The notes under the pieces were generated by a model that ran no database searches, had not been told where the DNA came from, and saw nothing but the letters and a program-made list of their open reading frames with translations. Of a stretch of 64,000 nt of DNA, positions 1-11,119 are shown piece by piece. Positions within the stretch are counted from its first letter, which is position 1, and the number at the start of each line of letters is the position of its first letter. The DNA is from Piezodorus guildinii (Eukaryota > Arthropoda > Insecta > Hemiptera > Pentatomidae): NCBI GenBank assembly GCA_023052935.1, contig CM041292.1:80114169-80178168 (forward strand). Direction: 5' to 3'. Position numbers and translations under genes: made by a program.

Positions 1-29
1 GTATGTTTAGTAAGAAAAGGAAAAGAAAA

Positions 30-1595
30 GTGAAAACTAAAATTTCATATTTTAACACTATTTAAACGACCGACGTATTACAGCAACTTTTTCGTTATAA
101 TTAAAAGAGCCACTTTATACCATGCATTTTGCAGCTTTGTGTGATTTTCTGAAAAACGACTATAACGATTTTGATTCAACTCTCTATACTGGTGTAAAAT
201 TTAATGGACTTTGATATCTCGTAGGTTTTATTCTGATTAAAAAAGTCTGACAGTGCTTAAATGCTGATAGCTTAATTTGTCTTTCTCTGAAGCACATTTA
301 CTTTTGTAGATTTGAATAAATCAACCATTTCATCTTGTTAGCATTGATAAAAAACTGATAAATATGTATAACAATAACTATATAAACTACAACTATAACA
401 ATATAAAATTGATATGTAAAATAATCACTATTTGTCACTTTACATTACCTTTGACATCTTTGTAAAAAAGACATTTTTTCTTAATTCTCCAGCTTTGCGA
501 CGCTATATTATATTATTTATGATACTATTCTTAGCATTGGAAAAAAAAAACAACTTAACAATATATTTTTCTTCTTTTCTCCTCTAGTTTGGTTATAAAA
601 GTCGTTCAACTTGTATATTTATCCGTTTTTTATCAATACTAATAAAATTACATTGTTAATTTTTTATAATATACAGAATTATTAGTACTATAGAGAAAGG
701 GAATAAAAATTTCGGAATATAAGTCGTCACATTATTTCAATCTGAATTAAACCTACTTGATATAAAAGCCCATTAAATTTTACATCGTGTTAAATCTAAA
801 TCGTTCGAAACGTTTTTGAGAAAATCATAAAAATGTGCAAAACGCATGATATAAATTAGCTCTTCTGGTTTGCCGATTTTGATGAAGAAGTTGATGTAAC
901 ATCTGTATCATATACGCTCCTTAAATATGAAATTTCAGTTTTGTACAACTTACGACACATACCTTTTTGCGGGACTTGGTTATTTGTGCTTATTAGGAAT
1001 TATTATTATTATTTTATTATAATTATTATTATTGTACTTATGGGAGACCTTAAATCGCATATTTCTGTTGTATTTTTCCTCCACTGTATATTCCGTATAT
1101 AGGTAATAATAATAGTATTTATTGATATACATATAAACATTAATAATACTTTTTTTTCCTATATACATATATGCCGATAGCTTAAATTTTCTTCCTCCTA
1201 AGTACCTTTAATTTTGTCGATTTGAATTAATTAACTATTTCATTTTGTTAGCATTGATAGAAAACTGTTAAATATTTAAGTTGATAACCAAGTGAAGGAA
1301 GAAAGGGCAAACATATTTTTTTGGACGTATAATATACTGTTTGAGAGTTAAATATTTTAGAAAAAATATCTTCTTCACAAAGTTGCAAAATGTAATGAAG
1401 AGTGACGAAAAGCGGATAAAACTAACTGATTGTTGGATATAATAATAAAATATGTAATTTAATGAAACACATGTTTCTATCGAAATTACCTCTTTTCATA
1501 TCATTCATACATAAGTTTATGTAAATGTTCTTAAATTGATTTTAACAACGTAGGTAAGTTAAAGTCGTGTGTTGCGCGCACCAGATTATTGCAAT
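30..1595. repeat. family R, three segments in alternating orientation
   Basis: Three pieces of one interspersed repeat lie side by side. About 30-420 is in forward orientation, about 425-1075 is reversed, and about 1165-1595 is forward again. They are recognised by shared phrases also seen at 7066, 14965 and 20176: AGAGCCACTTTATACCATGC, the GTTGGAAAGCTAAAGATTTTAG region, and CAAGTCCCGCAAAAAGG. The last piece carries the family's terminus, GTAGGTAAGTTAAAG followed by TCGTGTGTTGCGCGCACCAG at about 1552-1590. No coding potential is seen. Junctions are approximate because the segments have diverged. The most likely origin is repeated insertion of the element into itself, or an inversion. Confidence 0.75.
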
Positions 1596-1599
1596 GCAC

Positions 1600-1844
1600 G
1601 TTCCGATTTAAATCACTCCAATATCGAGGTTTCACCGAGAAAAGGAGAACCCTGGATTGAAATACTGTTTGCCCCGATGGCGGTTGGGAAGAGGAGGGGA
1701 GGAAGGGATGGAGGGTGGGTTAGCAATGAAGCCCTTTCTTCATGGCAGGGCATAAATCCTTTTATAGTTCTTCTTATTAACTCCATTCACGCCTAGTTGA
1801 TTTTATATGGATATTAATATAATAAAATCGAATTGTTTTTAATA
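1600..1844. other. unassigned block with purine-rich tract
   Basis: A short GC-richer segment holds a G/A-rich run at about 1685-1720 and an open frame of 75 codons (1569-1796). The frame starts inside the repeat end at 1590 and has no recognisable domain. I regard it as non-coding. Confidence 0.4.
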
Positions 1845-1975
1845 TTGAACAATTCTTTTTTCTACATTGAGTAATATTACAATCAGTCCAAATTTGGACA
1901 TTTTTAATAGTGATAAAGTACATAATTCATACTACACTCACACAATATATACAAAACAATAAATTTGAATCTACA
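1845..1975 (-). mobile_element. Jockey-type LINE 3' UTR fragment
   Basis: Read on the minus strand, this matches the 3' untranslated end of the full-length Jockey copy at 49580-50100. Shared pieces are the T-rich start, TTACAATCAGTCC, ATAGTGATA and the ACACAATATATACAA block, in the same order as at 49600-49690. No coding part remains, so it is a strongly 5'-truncated insertion. Confidence 0.6.
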
Positions 1976-1979
1976 GTAA

Positions 1980-2110
1980 ATTTTACATCGAGTTTAATCA
2001 AAATCGTTCGAGACGTTTTTGAGAAAATTGAAAATTGACTTGGCTATTTGTACTCCAGGGACTCTAAAACGCGTATTTCTGTTAAAAACTATAATTCGAT
2101 ATTTTTTTTT
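1980..2110 (-). repeat. family R fragment
   Basis: A reversed fragment of family R runs from the TTTTACATCGAGTTTAATC block through the AAAACGCGTATTTCTGTT block. Both correspond to the first half of the repeat. The termini are missing. Confidence 0.65.
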
Positions 2111-2151
2111 TATTATATATTTATTGATAAACGTTTACCACACTCTAGTGC

Positions 2152-2216
2152 AATAACTTAGCTTAACTAAGTTAATAACTTACTTAACTAAGTGCAATAA
2201 CTTACTTAACTAAGTT
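2152..2216. repeat. short tandem repeat, about 22-bp unit, three copies
   Basis: Three near-identical units of the form AATAACTTACTTAACTAAGT follow each other. Each unit is itself partly palindromic (ACTTAGTTAAGT). No function is apparent. Confidence 0.8.
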
Positions 2217-2375
2217 GTAATTTTACAACCCGTTAGGGTTCTGGGCTCAGTACATATAGGGATATGTTTCACGATCAATGTCCTGTGTAAGGAGGTGATT
2301 AGGCCTAACACGAGATCACAGTTTTCTTCCCCAATTTTTGGGTACCCACTTAATAGAGGATATCAATCTTTATTG
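2212..2375 (-). mobile_element. SINE-B fragment (3' part)
   Basis: Read on the minus strand, this matches the 3' half of the complete SINE-B at 4204-4548. Shared pieces, in order, are the GGCTCAGTACATATAGGGAT block, GGTGATTAGGCC and the TTCCCCAATTTTTGGGTACC block. The tRNA-like head is absent. Confidence 0.65.
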
Positions 2376-3369
2376 ATTATTGTAGATAATAAGTTCTATA
2401 ATTAGAATATTTAATCGTAAATACTTGTTTCCATTAAGACTCAATGTAATTCTTTAACTCTTTTTCAACTCTGACTATAATTGTAGGTTCGTAAACGGAT
2501 TTTAACTACATAGGTTTAATAATTTATAACAAATAATAAAATAAATGTTTTCCCTTATTTTAAAATGATAAAACCTCCGTTAAGGTTTTAAGTTTACAGT
2601 ACCAGTTGGTGCTTTAATGAACCTTTTTTTTTTAATTTTATATTTGTTGAGAAATAACACAGTAAACCTTTAGGGCTATAAGTTTTTTTAATTAACTGGC
2701 TGGCTCTATTTTTAACTTTTCTATTGTTCAGGGTAATGGCATTTCTAGATATATTATATTAGCTTTAGCACCAGCAGCCTCTTTTCTTCGTATTCGTTTG
2801 GTTTGAATGCTAAGATTTCTTGTTAAAAGAACGACAGTTCCTTATTACAAAATCAGATTCTGTGTATAAGTATTTTGTTTTTAACACATTGTATGTGCGT
2901 CTCCTTTAACTCTAGGATTAATCCCCCGACCTCATGCCCCTGATTAAAAAAAAATACTTATAGCATAAAAAAAAAAAAAAAAGCTATGGTTTAGTCTAAG
3001 AAGGGAAACCAAAATTCACGAATATTTATTTTTAAATTATTGTGTCATATAGTATTTGGATATGACTGTGGTAAAAAATATTAAAAATTAAAATTGGGCA
3101 TGGAAAAAATTGAATTTAATTAAGAAATTCACATCATTTTGTAACTTTTAAAATTTGGTTTAAGAATTATAGATTGATAAAAGTTTTTTATTAAGAAATA
3201 TTTCTTCTTTCTTTACAATATTTACATAACACTGCATGGTGGCATACATATACATTGTGCCAGGAAGTTGATCTACTTATGTTACCAATTATACAAAATA
3301 AAAATTATGCATTGTTGATAAAAAAGAGATAAAAAAATAAAATGATATAAGATCAACAAAATATAAATA
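2376..3369. other. AT-rich, no feature recognised
   Basis: Homopolymer A runs occur near 2948 and 2970. I see no long open frame, no tRNA-like fold and no similarity to the other repeat families in the window. Confidence 0.5.
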
Positions 3370-3870
3370 ACGCTACAAATTATCACACAATGGTTTATTG
3401 TTTTCAAATAACAATATCAGGGTTTAACTGTTAATAAAGCTGTAGATAGGCAATTAAGTAATATGAAAAGCAATAAATAATTCAAAGGAAAATGACATAT
3501 CACCATTGCTAAGTTCAAAATGCTATATCTCTGATAGTTTTTAACCAATTTCTATGATTCTTTTTTTATTTTGTAGGCAATTTAATTTAAAAAAGAGTGA
3601 AATTTTATGTCAACATTTTCACAAAATAGACTTAAACAAAAGAATTAATTTCCTTGCCCTCTCAATGAAAGTTAAAAACGCTGCAGATTATTAACCAATG
3701 GTTTACTATTTCCATATTACTATAGGATTATAGGCAATTAACTAATATGTAAAGCAATAAATAATTCAAAGGAAAATAGCATATCACTACTACTATTTCA
3801 AAACGCTATATCTATGCTAGTTCTGAACCGATTTCGATGATTCTTTATACATTTGGTATTTGTTTATTTA
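3370..3870. repeat. family E, two tandem units of about 283-306 bp
   Basis: Unit 1 (about 3370-3675) and unit 2 (about 3676-3870, partial) share AACGCT-CAAATTAT, CAATGGTTTA, the phrase GCAATAAATAATTCAAAGGA, and a block ending CTATGATTCTTT or CGATGATTCTTT. A diverged dispersed copy is seen at 55181-55410. It is non-coding. Confidence 0.7.
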
Positions 3871-4182
3871 TTAATTAGGAAAAACGTTTTTTTTTGTTTC
3901 TTTTATTATTCTTTAACTACAATAATAATATAACAGTTGTAAAAAATGAAAATTAAATATTAAATTAAAATGTTAATATTGGTATGAAGTTTGTTGAAGG
4001 TTAAATGAGTAAGTAACTAAGCAGTTAAATAAACATTAAAGAAGAACAATCCAGCAAACAATTACTGTATTAAAGAACTATTTTGAAGTAATATAAATTT
4101 AAACTAAGAATCATATGCGGGGAGACTGGATATATAAATGGATAAAATAATGGTGGGAGAAGAGGTAGAACTAAATTAGTAG
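3871..4182. other. AT-rich, no feature recognised
   Basis: The segment is low in complexity and has no coding or RNA-like signal. It ends at the target-site duplication of the SINE that follows. Confidence 0.45.
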
Positions 4183-4203
4183 TCATGAGAGAAGCATGAA
4201 AAA

Positions 4204-4548
4204 AAAAAAAAAAACTTTACAACTACAACCCTTATAGGCCATATAGACCCATATAGGCTCAGTACATATAGAGATTCGTTCTGTTTCTAGGCCAACGGCC
4301 GTGCAATGAGGTGATAAGGCCTTAATCACGCTCAGTCGCTAGATTTTTCCCCAATTATTTTAGATACCCTCTTTATAGAGGCTGGGTCTACTCCAGGAGG
4401 GTTCTCCATAACCTAGGGTCGCCTCCCTCCCCCCTCCCTCCCCTGACTGAATTAACAGAATAAACAATATTCTTCCACAGCCGGGGTTTGAACCCAGGAC
4501 CCGGAGAACAATAGACTAGTGCTCTATCCCTTAGACCACGCCGCTCCC
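4204..4548 (-). mobile_element. SINE-B, complete tRNA-derived copy
   Basis: On the minus strand the element starts GGGAGCGGCGTGGTC. It has a pol III A box (TGGTCTAAGGGATAGAGC) and a B box (GGGTTCAAACCC) spaced as in a tRNA. A body of about 270 bp follows, ending in an A-rich tail (the T... read as A on + at 4199-4215). A roughly 21-bp target-site duplication, TCATGA..GAAGCATGAAAAA with two mismatches, flanks it at 4183-4203 and 4549-4569. The duplication fixes both ends and indicates LINE-driven retrotransposition. The body contains a purine-rich tract (GGGAGGGAGG type). Confidence 0.88.
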
Positions 4549-4694
4549 TCATGAAGGAAGCATGAAAAAGAAGAAAAAAAATGAATAAATAATAAATCAC
4601 TTAGTTGTTTTAGTGAGATTATCCCAAGTGACGAGTAACACTTATATAAACGCCCTCTACATGGTGCGGAACATACAAGAACTAAAAAAAGATA

Positions 4695-5575
4695 ATCTGG
4701 TGCGCGCAACACATGACTTTCACTTACCTATTTATATCAATTTAAGAATTTTTAAACAAATTTAAAACCGGTATTATTTACATTAGATTTTAAGAGAACT
4801 ATGTGTTTTATTAATTATTATATTATTATTAACGAAAATCAGTTTGTTTTATCGGATTTTCATCACTCTCCGTTAACTTTTACAGTGGTATGTATAAGAT
4901 GACATTTTTTCGAAAATCTTTAGCTTTCCAACGGTATATTATACATGTATATTACTGTTTTAAATTTCAAAAAAAAAAAAAAAAAATTGGATTAAAAAAT
5001 ATTTTTGCTGTTATCTCCTTTAGTTGGACATTGAATTTGTTCAACTTATATATTTATATGATTTTTACCAATGCTAATTACATAATATTGGCCATTGTAT
5101 AAAAACTACAAAACCAAAGGTACTTTAGTGGAAGAAATTTTGAAATATCGGCATTTAAGCCCTGTCTGACTATTTCAATCAGAATGAAACCTACATGATA
5201 TTAAAGCCCGTTCAATTTTAAATCGATATAGCGAGTTTAATCAAAATCGTTGGAGCCGTTTTTGAGAAAGTCTTAAATAGGTACGAAATGCATGGTATAA
5301 AGTGGCTCTTCTGTTTAGCTGATTTTAATGAAAAAGTCGCTGTAACATCTCGGGCGTATAGTTGTCTTAAATATGAAATTTTAGTTTCATACGACTTCTA
5401 GTTTTCGCGCTGGACTTACCACACGCACACAGAACTTTTTGCGGGACTTGGTCATTTTGACTCAGGGGACCCTAAAATGTGTATTTCCGTTGTAAACTGG
5501 AATTTGAAAATTTTCACGATCGAAATACTTTCCCTTACTATCTATTCCAAATGTAGGTAAGTGAAAGTAAAAAAC
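4695..5575 (-). repeat. family R, full-length copy
   Basis: A complete reversed copy begins AATCTGGTGCGCGCAACACA, then GACTTTCACTTACCT, and ends GTAGGTAAGTGAAAGTAAAA at about 5555-5573. Both diagnostic ends are present, so the family's length is about 880 bp here. The internal blocks occur in the same order as in copies 14965-15823 and 20176-21075. Confidence 0.85.
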
Positions 5576-6643
5576 ATCTGATTGATTGAAACGGGAAAAA
5601 TTATCGAGTAGGAATTGTGTTAACTGCGTCGAAAGTTTTTATTTGAGAAAGTATTGGTTAATGTTGGACCTTGTAATATAAGGATTAATATTACATTAAA
5701 GTTAAAGGATTAATGTTTAACTGTTTGAGGAAATTTGGGGAAGAATAGTTTCCAGGAAGAGATAAGAATGCTATCGGGTTTTGTATCGATAAATAAGCCA
5801 TGGCATTCATAGGCCGGAGATAAGGGAGGACAAAGATCGTCGTATTGAGCCCTTCGGATGTTTGCCGAAGGATATTGGTTTGCTACGATATCAATCCTCG
5901 ATATTATTAGCTTCTCAGAATTCCGGTTTCTGACATATGCTACCTTGAGAACCTTACTATCGGTGGATTCAAATTTAAATAATAGTTCTGTTTTCTAAGA
6001 TTCTAGAATGGACAAGCGACTAACAGCTAGATTATTGTTTGTTTATTCATATAAAATTCATGCTACAGTAGGAATCCTAAATTTTTCCTATTCAGGTTTA
6101 ATTAGTATATCGATCTTTAAAGAGTGATTAACTGTCATTGCACGATGATTTCACGTCCTTTCTGATGATTATGATTTTTTGTTGTACTTGCCTTTTTGAG
6201 AATGAACATAAACTGTGGTGGGACCAGATGCAAATTTTTGGCTGAAAAAGTTTGCTTTTCATAGTCGGAATTTTGTAGATTAATACTATTAACATCATTT
6301 TAATCGAAAAGGGTTTACATAACAACTCACCAGCACTATTTTAATATGTTTTTAAAGGGGCGTAAAATGTCTCGGTACACAATTAGGATTCATCCGAAAT
6401 TTTCCCCTTCGCCTCCTCTTTTGGCCACGAAAAGCCTAAAATATTGATAAGCATATAGTTTTGTGTCTATAATATGTTTCATTTATGTGCTTACACAGTT
6501 TTATTTTTTGTTGTTTAGTTTTTGTAAAATTAAATCTTTATATGATAAATGGAATATATAATAGTTTAAACATTTAATTAAATTATGAATTAATTAAAAC
6601 GATTGTTTCAGTATTTAATTATAAATTTTATATTTTTCAATTA
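5576..6643. other. unassigned intergenic DNA
   Basis: A moderately GC-rich patch at 5760-5960 includes a short inverted repeat (CCTTCGGATGTTTGCCGAAGG, a stem of CCTTCGG with CCGAAGG). No gene is recognised. Confidence 0.45.
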
Positions 6644-6928
6644 TGGGGAGCCTGTGGCTGAGTGGCTAGCGCAGGCTGTAAGTTCGAATCGCAGTCCCGG
6701 CGGGACTTAGTATGTAAGTATGTAATTAATGGGGATTCACTCACAGCCTCTCCTCCGGATATGTGAGACTCGTCAGCCAATTGATGGCCTCTTACAAAAA
6801 TAGGTATAGGAGTGATGACCCTACCCTATAAAACTTCATCGAGAAACATGGTGAAAATATTCTCCCAAGAGATAACACCACCCGGCCAAGGGCCTACATG
6901 GCCTGTCGCGCCAGAGAAAAAAAAGAAG
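6644..6928 (+). mobile_element. SINE-C, tRNA(Ser/Leu)-like head
   Basis: The head reads TGGGGAGCCTGTGGCTGAG TGGCTAGCGC (A-box region), then GTTCGAATC (B box) and a GGCGGGACTT acceptor-like end. It has a deletion between the boxes compared with the copy at 36634. The body matches that copy through GGCCTACATGGCCTGTCGCG and ends in GCCAGAGAAAAAAAAGAAG. No clear target-site duplication was found. Confidence 0.8.
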
Positions 6929-7065
6929 TTATTTAAATATATAAATATTATTGTTTAACCAGTGTACAATAGAAAATTTCTTCTTAATGAATATCTGACC
7001 GCAATATTTAGTTGCATATAGTTTATTATTTGTGAATAACATTTTGTTTATTCATAAACTTTTAT

Positions 7066-7194
7066 TTTTTACTTTCACTTACTATACATAATAAGGGAAA
7101 ATATTGCGATCGTGAAAATTTTCGGATTCCAGTTTTCAACGGAAATACACATTTTAGGGTCCCCTGAGTCCAAATAACCAAGTCCTGCAAAAAG

Positions 7195-7262
<68 letters not shown>

Positions 7263-7990
7263 TAACTCCCGGGCGGAAACGGTAAGTCCTATGAATCTGA
7301 AATTTTATATTTAAGACAAATATACGCCTGAGACGTTACAAAACCTTTTTCATCAAAATGAGCTTACCAGAAGAGCCACTTTATACTAGGCATTTTGCAC
7401 CTTTTTTCGATTTTCTCGAAAACGGTTCCGACGATTTTGATTAAACTCGCTATATCGATGTAAAATTTTATGTGCTTTAATATCATTTAGGTTTCATTCG
7501 GATAAAAATGGTCTGACAGGGCTTAAATGCCGATATTTTAAATTTTCTTTCTCTAAAGTACCTTTAATTTTGTTGATTCTATAAAAATAACTATATTATC
7601 TTGTTAAAACTGATGAAAAACAGGTAAATATATAAATTAAATGAATTCGATCCCAAACTAAAGGAGAAAAGAGAAAAAATATTTTTTTTGATGCAATATT
7701 TTGTTTTTGAACATAAGAGCAGTAATATACATGTATGATATACCGTTGGAAAGCTAACGATTTTAGAAAAAATATTATCTTATACTCAAGCTTTTAAAAG
7801 TTAATAGAGAGTGATGAAAAGAAGATAAAACTAACTGATTATTTTAGATATTTTAGATTTATAATGGATTTTTTTGTAATTATAAACATGTTTTTATATA
7901 AATTCAATTTAATTAATTCTTTAATAGTTTCACGTATTTTTATCTCTAACTGTATTTGAAAATTATTTTATTATAAATTAGTTTACAGAT
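7066..7990 (+). repeat. family R, copy with expanded GT tract
   Basis: It starts TTTACTTTCACTTACTATAC. It continues with the full internal sequence to the TTAATTAATTCTTTAATAG block and then fades without the terminal hairpin. The internal GT tract, a few repeats long in other copies, is about 60 bp here. Confidence 0.82.
7199..7261 (+). repeat. (GT)n microsatellite inside family R
   Basis: An uninterrupted TG/GT dinucleotide run sits at the position where the other copies carry 4-8 repeats. It is therefore an expansion of a tract already in the mobile element. Confidence 0.95.
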
Positions 7991-9491
7991 TTTTATTATA
8001 TAAGCATTGGAAAACTTTTTATTTTTTTTTATTTTGTTTTTCCAATTCAAAATGATAAAACGAAACAGTGCAATACATAGGGATATTTAAACAATTAATA
8101 AAATGTCCTTTAATCACCAGAAAGTATTATCCTGTTTTTAATAGTCCTTATTGATTGCTAATACAGGGATAACCTTTTACTTTCCTCTAGATGGTACATT
8201 TTGTAATTTTTGTATCTATTACATATTCTGTCTGATGGAATGACTTCTGCTCATAGATTATTTTGTGAATTAAAGTTATGTGTGCTACCGTTTCGTATTT
8301 TATTTATTAGTATTGTCGACATTTTTTTTATCTTGTACTTATTAGCATTTTCTTTAATTTTCACTATTAGTTAATTGATTCACAATTCTTGATGTGTGAA
8401 TTCAGTATTTTGTTTTTCAGTCTGTTTAAATTTATTTTATATCTTCTTCTCATTGTTTGTTCTCATTTCGGAATAAATCAACTAAAATGTTATTAGAATA
8501 CATATGTGTATTGTGTCATGAAAAAAATATTAATACAAATAAGTACTAAATAGTTCGATTTTTAATAATCACATATACAATATTTTCTTTACTAATCAAT
8601 TGAAAATATAAATATGTACTTGAATAATATCAACTTTAGATAAATGATCAATATTAATCGTTATTATTTTTACTGTTCGAATTTAAATAATGGCTAATCT
8701 TGTATTATTGAGATTTCGTGTCCTTTTGCAGTAAATCGTAAAAGGCGAAAGAAAAGACGTCAGAATGTCTGGTGTGACTATTGTCGCCTATTTTTAGTAA
8801 CTTAAAATCGATCCACTCAGTTCTTTGCCAATAGCTGTAATAACTTATTTTTATAACACGATGCTAGAAATTTATAAAGCTTTTGTTATTTTAGAACTAA
8901 GTTCTGTTGAAATATATTTATAAAGTTTCTTCGGAAAATCAGTTTATTTGTTTTCATAAAATCTCTGCAAACAATAGCTATACTGTTGGAAAGGTTGCAC
9001 GGTATATATATTAATAATTTATGATAAAAAAAAAATGTCATTACTTACGTTAACTTTCTATATGAACTGAATTCAAATTTATTTAAATTTTTAAAAACTT
9101 ATTTATTTATTATTAACAAATCTTTTTTTAATTTTTTCAATTTTGATTAAATCACGTATATGATAGTAAATATAAATTGATGATATTGGAATAATTATTA
9201 AGTATAAAATTATTTATATCAATTTAATCAAGACCTGGGAATGAAACATAGCCTCAAAACCTTGGAAATAATATTGACTAATAATTTGAGAAAATAAAGA
9301 AGAGATAGGTTTTTAAATTATGAAATTAATTATATGTTTTACATCATCTGACTTTGTAAAAGTTTAATTGTTTTAATCATGATTTAATTAATTATGTTTT
9401 TTAGTTAGGCATGGTGTTGCTGTTTTTATTATTCAGTTGTTTAATATTTACTTTTCTCATTGTACATTTATCATTGTTAATTCGTCATTCA

Positions 9492-9547
<56 letters not shown>

Positions 9548-9779
9548 TTTTTGTTTTTTTTACAATCTCCGTTACTTCAGTTCCGTGCTTTGAGCTCATT
9601 ATTTTCAAAAAAATAATGAGCTCTCCCCTTTCTTAGAACTGGTTTGAAAAACTTGGTAATTGTTGCATATTAGTTAAAGACTAGTTAATTTGCTACCAGG
9701 TTTTTGAAAAACCATTTAAGAAATTAGAAAACGAATAAAAATAAGATGCATTTCAAAGGTTGTATTTTTCTATTTTCAC
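7991..9779. other. AT-rich DNA with (TA)n run at 9494-9541
   Basis: Mostly low-complexity A/T DNA. A short basic frame at 8730-8806, following a splice-acceptor-like TCCTTTTGCAG, reads RKRRKKRRQNVW... and stops after about 23 residues. I could not assign it. The (TA)n tract at 9494-9541 is clean. No other feature was recognised. Confidence 0.5.
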
Positions 9780-10197
9780 ATACCAGTATATGAAATTAAT
9801 TGTTAGAGAAAGTATGCGATCCTCAAATTTTTATCTGTGTGGTAATAAAATAATTCCATATATTCTACTAATTTATAAAATCGAAATTTCTTATTTTAGA
9901 AGCGTTAATGACTGAGATATTACAGCATTTTTTTTCAACAAAATTGACAAACCAGGAGGGTCTCTTCATACCATGCATTTTTATGATTTTAACAAATAAG
10001 GTAACGGAGAGAGATGATAATTAGATAAAACAAAGTGATTGTTGCTGATAAAAATTTAAATTCTTAGATTATTTAATCTGTAAGACTTGTAATTTTATCT
10101 ATATCCTTATGTCAGTTTTAACTTTATTTAAAAGTTCTTAAATTGATTTTAACAGCGTAGGTAAGTGAAAGTCGTGTGTTTCGCTCACCAGATTTTT
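9780..10197 (+). repeat. family R, internally deleted copy
   Basis: The beginning (GAGAAAGTATGCGATC) and the end (AGCGTAGGTAAGTGAAAGTC, GTGTGTTTCGCTCACCAGAT) are present. The middle is shortened to about 420 bp in total. It shows that internally deleted versions exist with retained termini. Confidence 0.7.
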
Positions 10198-10224
10198 TTA
10201 ATTCTTTATAACATTGCCAATTTT

Positions 10225-10340
10225 TAACTGAATCCAGATCACAACGCAACATGACCTCCACTGTGATCAAAACAAATGTTACAACAGGACACTTATGACC
10301 TTGGCTGTTGAGTGTCCGTAAAATATATAACCTAACCTAA
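10225..10340 (+). mobile_element. I-type LINE 3' tail fragment
   Basis: It ends with GGACACTTATGACCTTGGCTG, TTGAGTGTCCGTAAA and a tail of TAACC units. The same ending is found at 14585-14645 and 38020-38075, where the upstream sequence encodes a LINE C-terminal Cys-His motif. Only the 3' untranslated part is here. Confidence 0.65.
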
Positions 10341-10353
10341 CCTTGCCAATTTT

Positions 10354-10640
10354 CATTTTGATATTTGTTTAACGTCACTTTATGCTACTATGGCTAATCG
10401 GACGATGATACAGTGGGAGTCCTAAATTTTGCCTATCCAGGTTTTATTAGGATAGGGATCTTTGACAAGTACCTGACATCGCACAGGCTCGGGTCCAACT
10501 TTTAACGTCCACTCTGAAGGACGGCGTAACTAAGGATTTTTTACTCCCATTAAAAAATTCTAGGACCATCTGCGGGTTTGAACCCGTGACCTTTAGCATG
10601 GGAGGCTGTTACGCTAGCCACCCAGCTACAAGTGATCCCA
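10354..10640 (-). mobile_element. SINE-A, complete copy
   Basis: On the minus strand the head is TGGGATCACTTGTAGC, then TGGGTGGCTAGCGTAACAG (A-box region) and GGTTCAAACCC (B box). A conserved body follows (GGTCCTAGAATTTTTT, ACGCCGTCC, CCTGGATAGGCAAAATTTAG, GTTAAAC). A perfect 13-bp target-site duplication, CCTTGCCAATTTT, lies at 10341-10353 and 10641-10653. The SINE interrupted DNA directly after an I-type LINE tail. Confidence 0.9.
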
Positions 10641-10894
10641 CCTTGCCAATTTTTATCAGAGAAATAATTTGAAGATGATATGTCAGATTAAGATGCATTT
10701 TAATCGTAGAATAGCTTACTAGCAATGGTTTGTAAATTTTGTATTCCTTATATTTTTTACGATTTCTGCCACTGTTAGCACTGAAACATTAAAATGCCCT
10801 AGCAATCCAGGCGGCGACCATATCACTTGGACAAGATGCTAATCATCGAACGTGCTCTTCTAAGAATTGCTGAATTTAATTTTCATTGAGCAAA

Positions 10895-11112
10895 TGTTTT
10901 TTTTTTTTAATTATTATTATTATTTATTTGCAATTGTTTTTCTCCATATTGCTATTTGCCACCTGCAAAAAAAATAAAAAAATTGCATTAAGCAAAAGTA
11001 GGTTGATTCAAGGCATTTCTAGGCCACCGCCTCAAAAGTCGTCGGGGTGGGTTGTATGGATTGGTGGTGGATTTAAGTGTTTTAGCCGAAGGGTTCATGT
11101 TGTAAGTGAGCA
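10895..11112 (-). mobile_element. Jockey-type LINE, C-terminal and 3' UTR fragment
   Basis: The minus strand at about 11085-11015 encodes NPYNPPRRLLRRWPRNAL. This matches the C-terminus of the intact ORF2 at 50100 (HPYNPPRRLKRQWPRDVL). The remaining 120 bp toward 10895 is an A/T-rich 3' UTR ending in poly(A) (poly(T) on +). It is a strongly 5'-truncated insertion and not functional. Confidence 0.65.
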
Positions 11113-11119
11113 ATGTTAA

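Noticed and set aside
4480..4548. A tRNA gene on the minus strand with good A and B boxes.
   Set aside because: The box-containing head is continuous with a 270-bp conserved body and lies within a target-site duplication. It is a SINE head, not a tRNA gene. The same holds for the heads at 6644, 10640, 36634, 56074 and 58499.
30..5575. A CRISPR-like array suggested by evenly repeated phrases.
   Set aside because: The repeats are long, diverged and in both orientations, with no constant short repeat and unique-spacer pattern. They are copies of a mobile element in a eukaryotic genome.
10325..10343. CCTAACCTAACC looks like the insect telomeric repeat (TTAGG)n in reverse.
   Set aside because: It directly follows the conserved I-type LINE ending (GGCTGTTGAGTGTCC), whose tails consist of TAACC-like units. 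It is only two to three units long and internal, so it is a LINE tail and no telomere.
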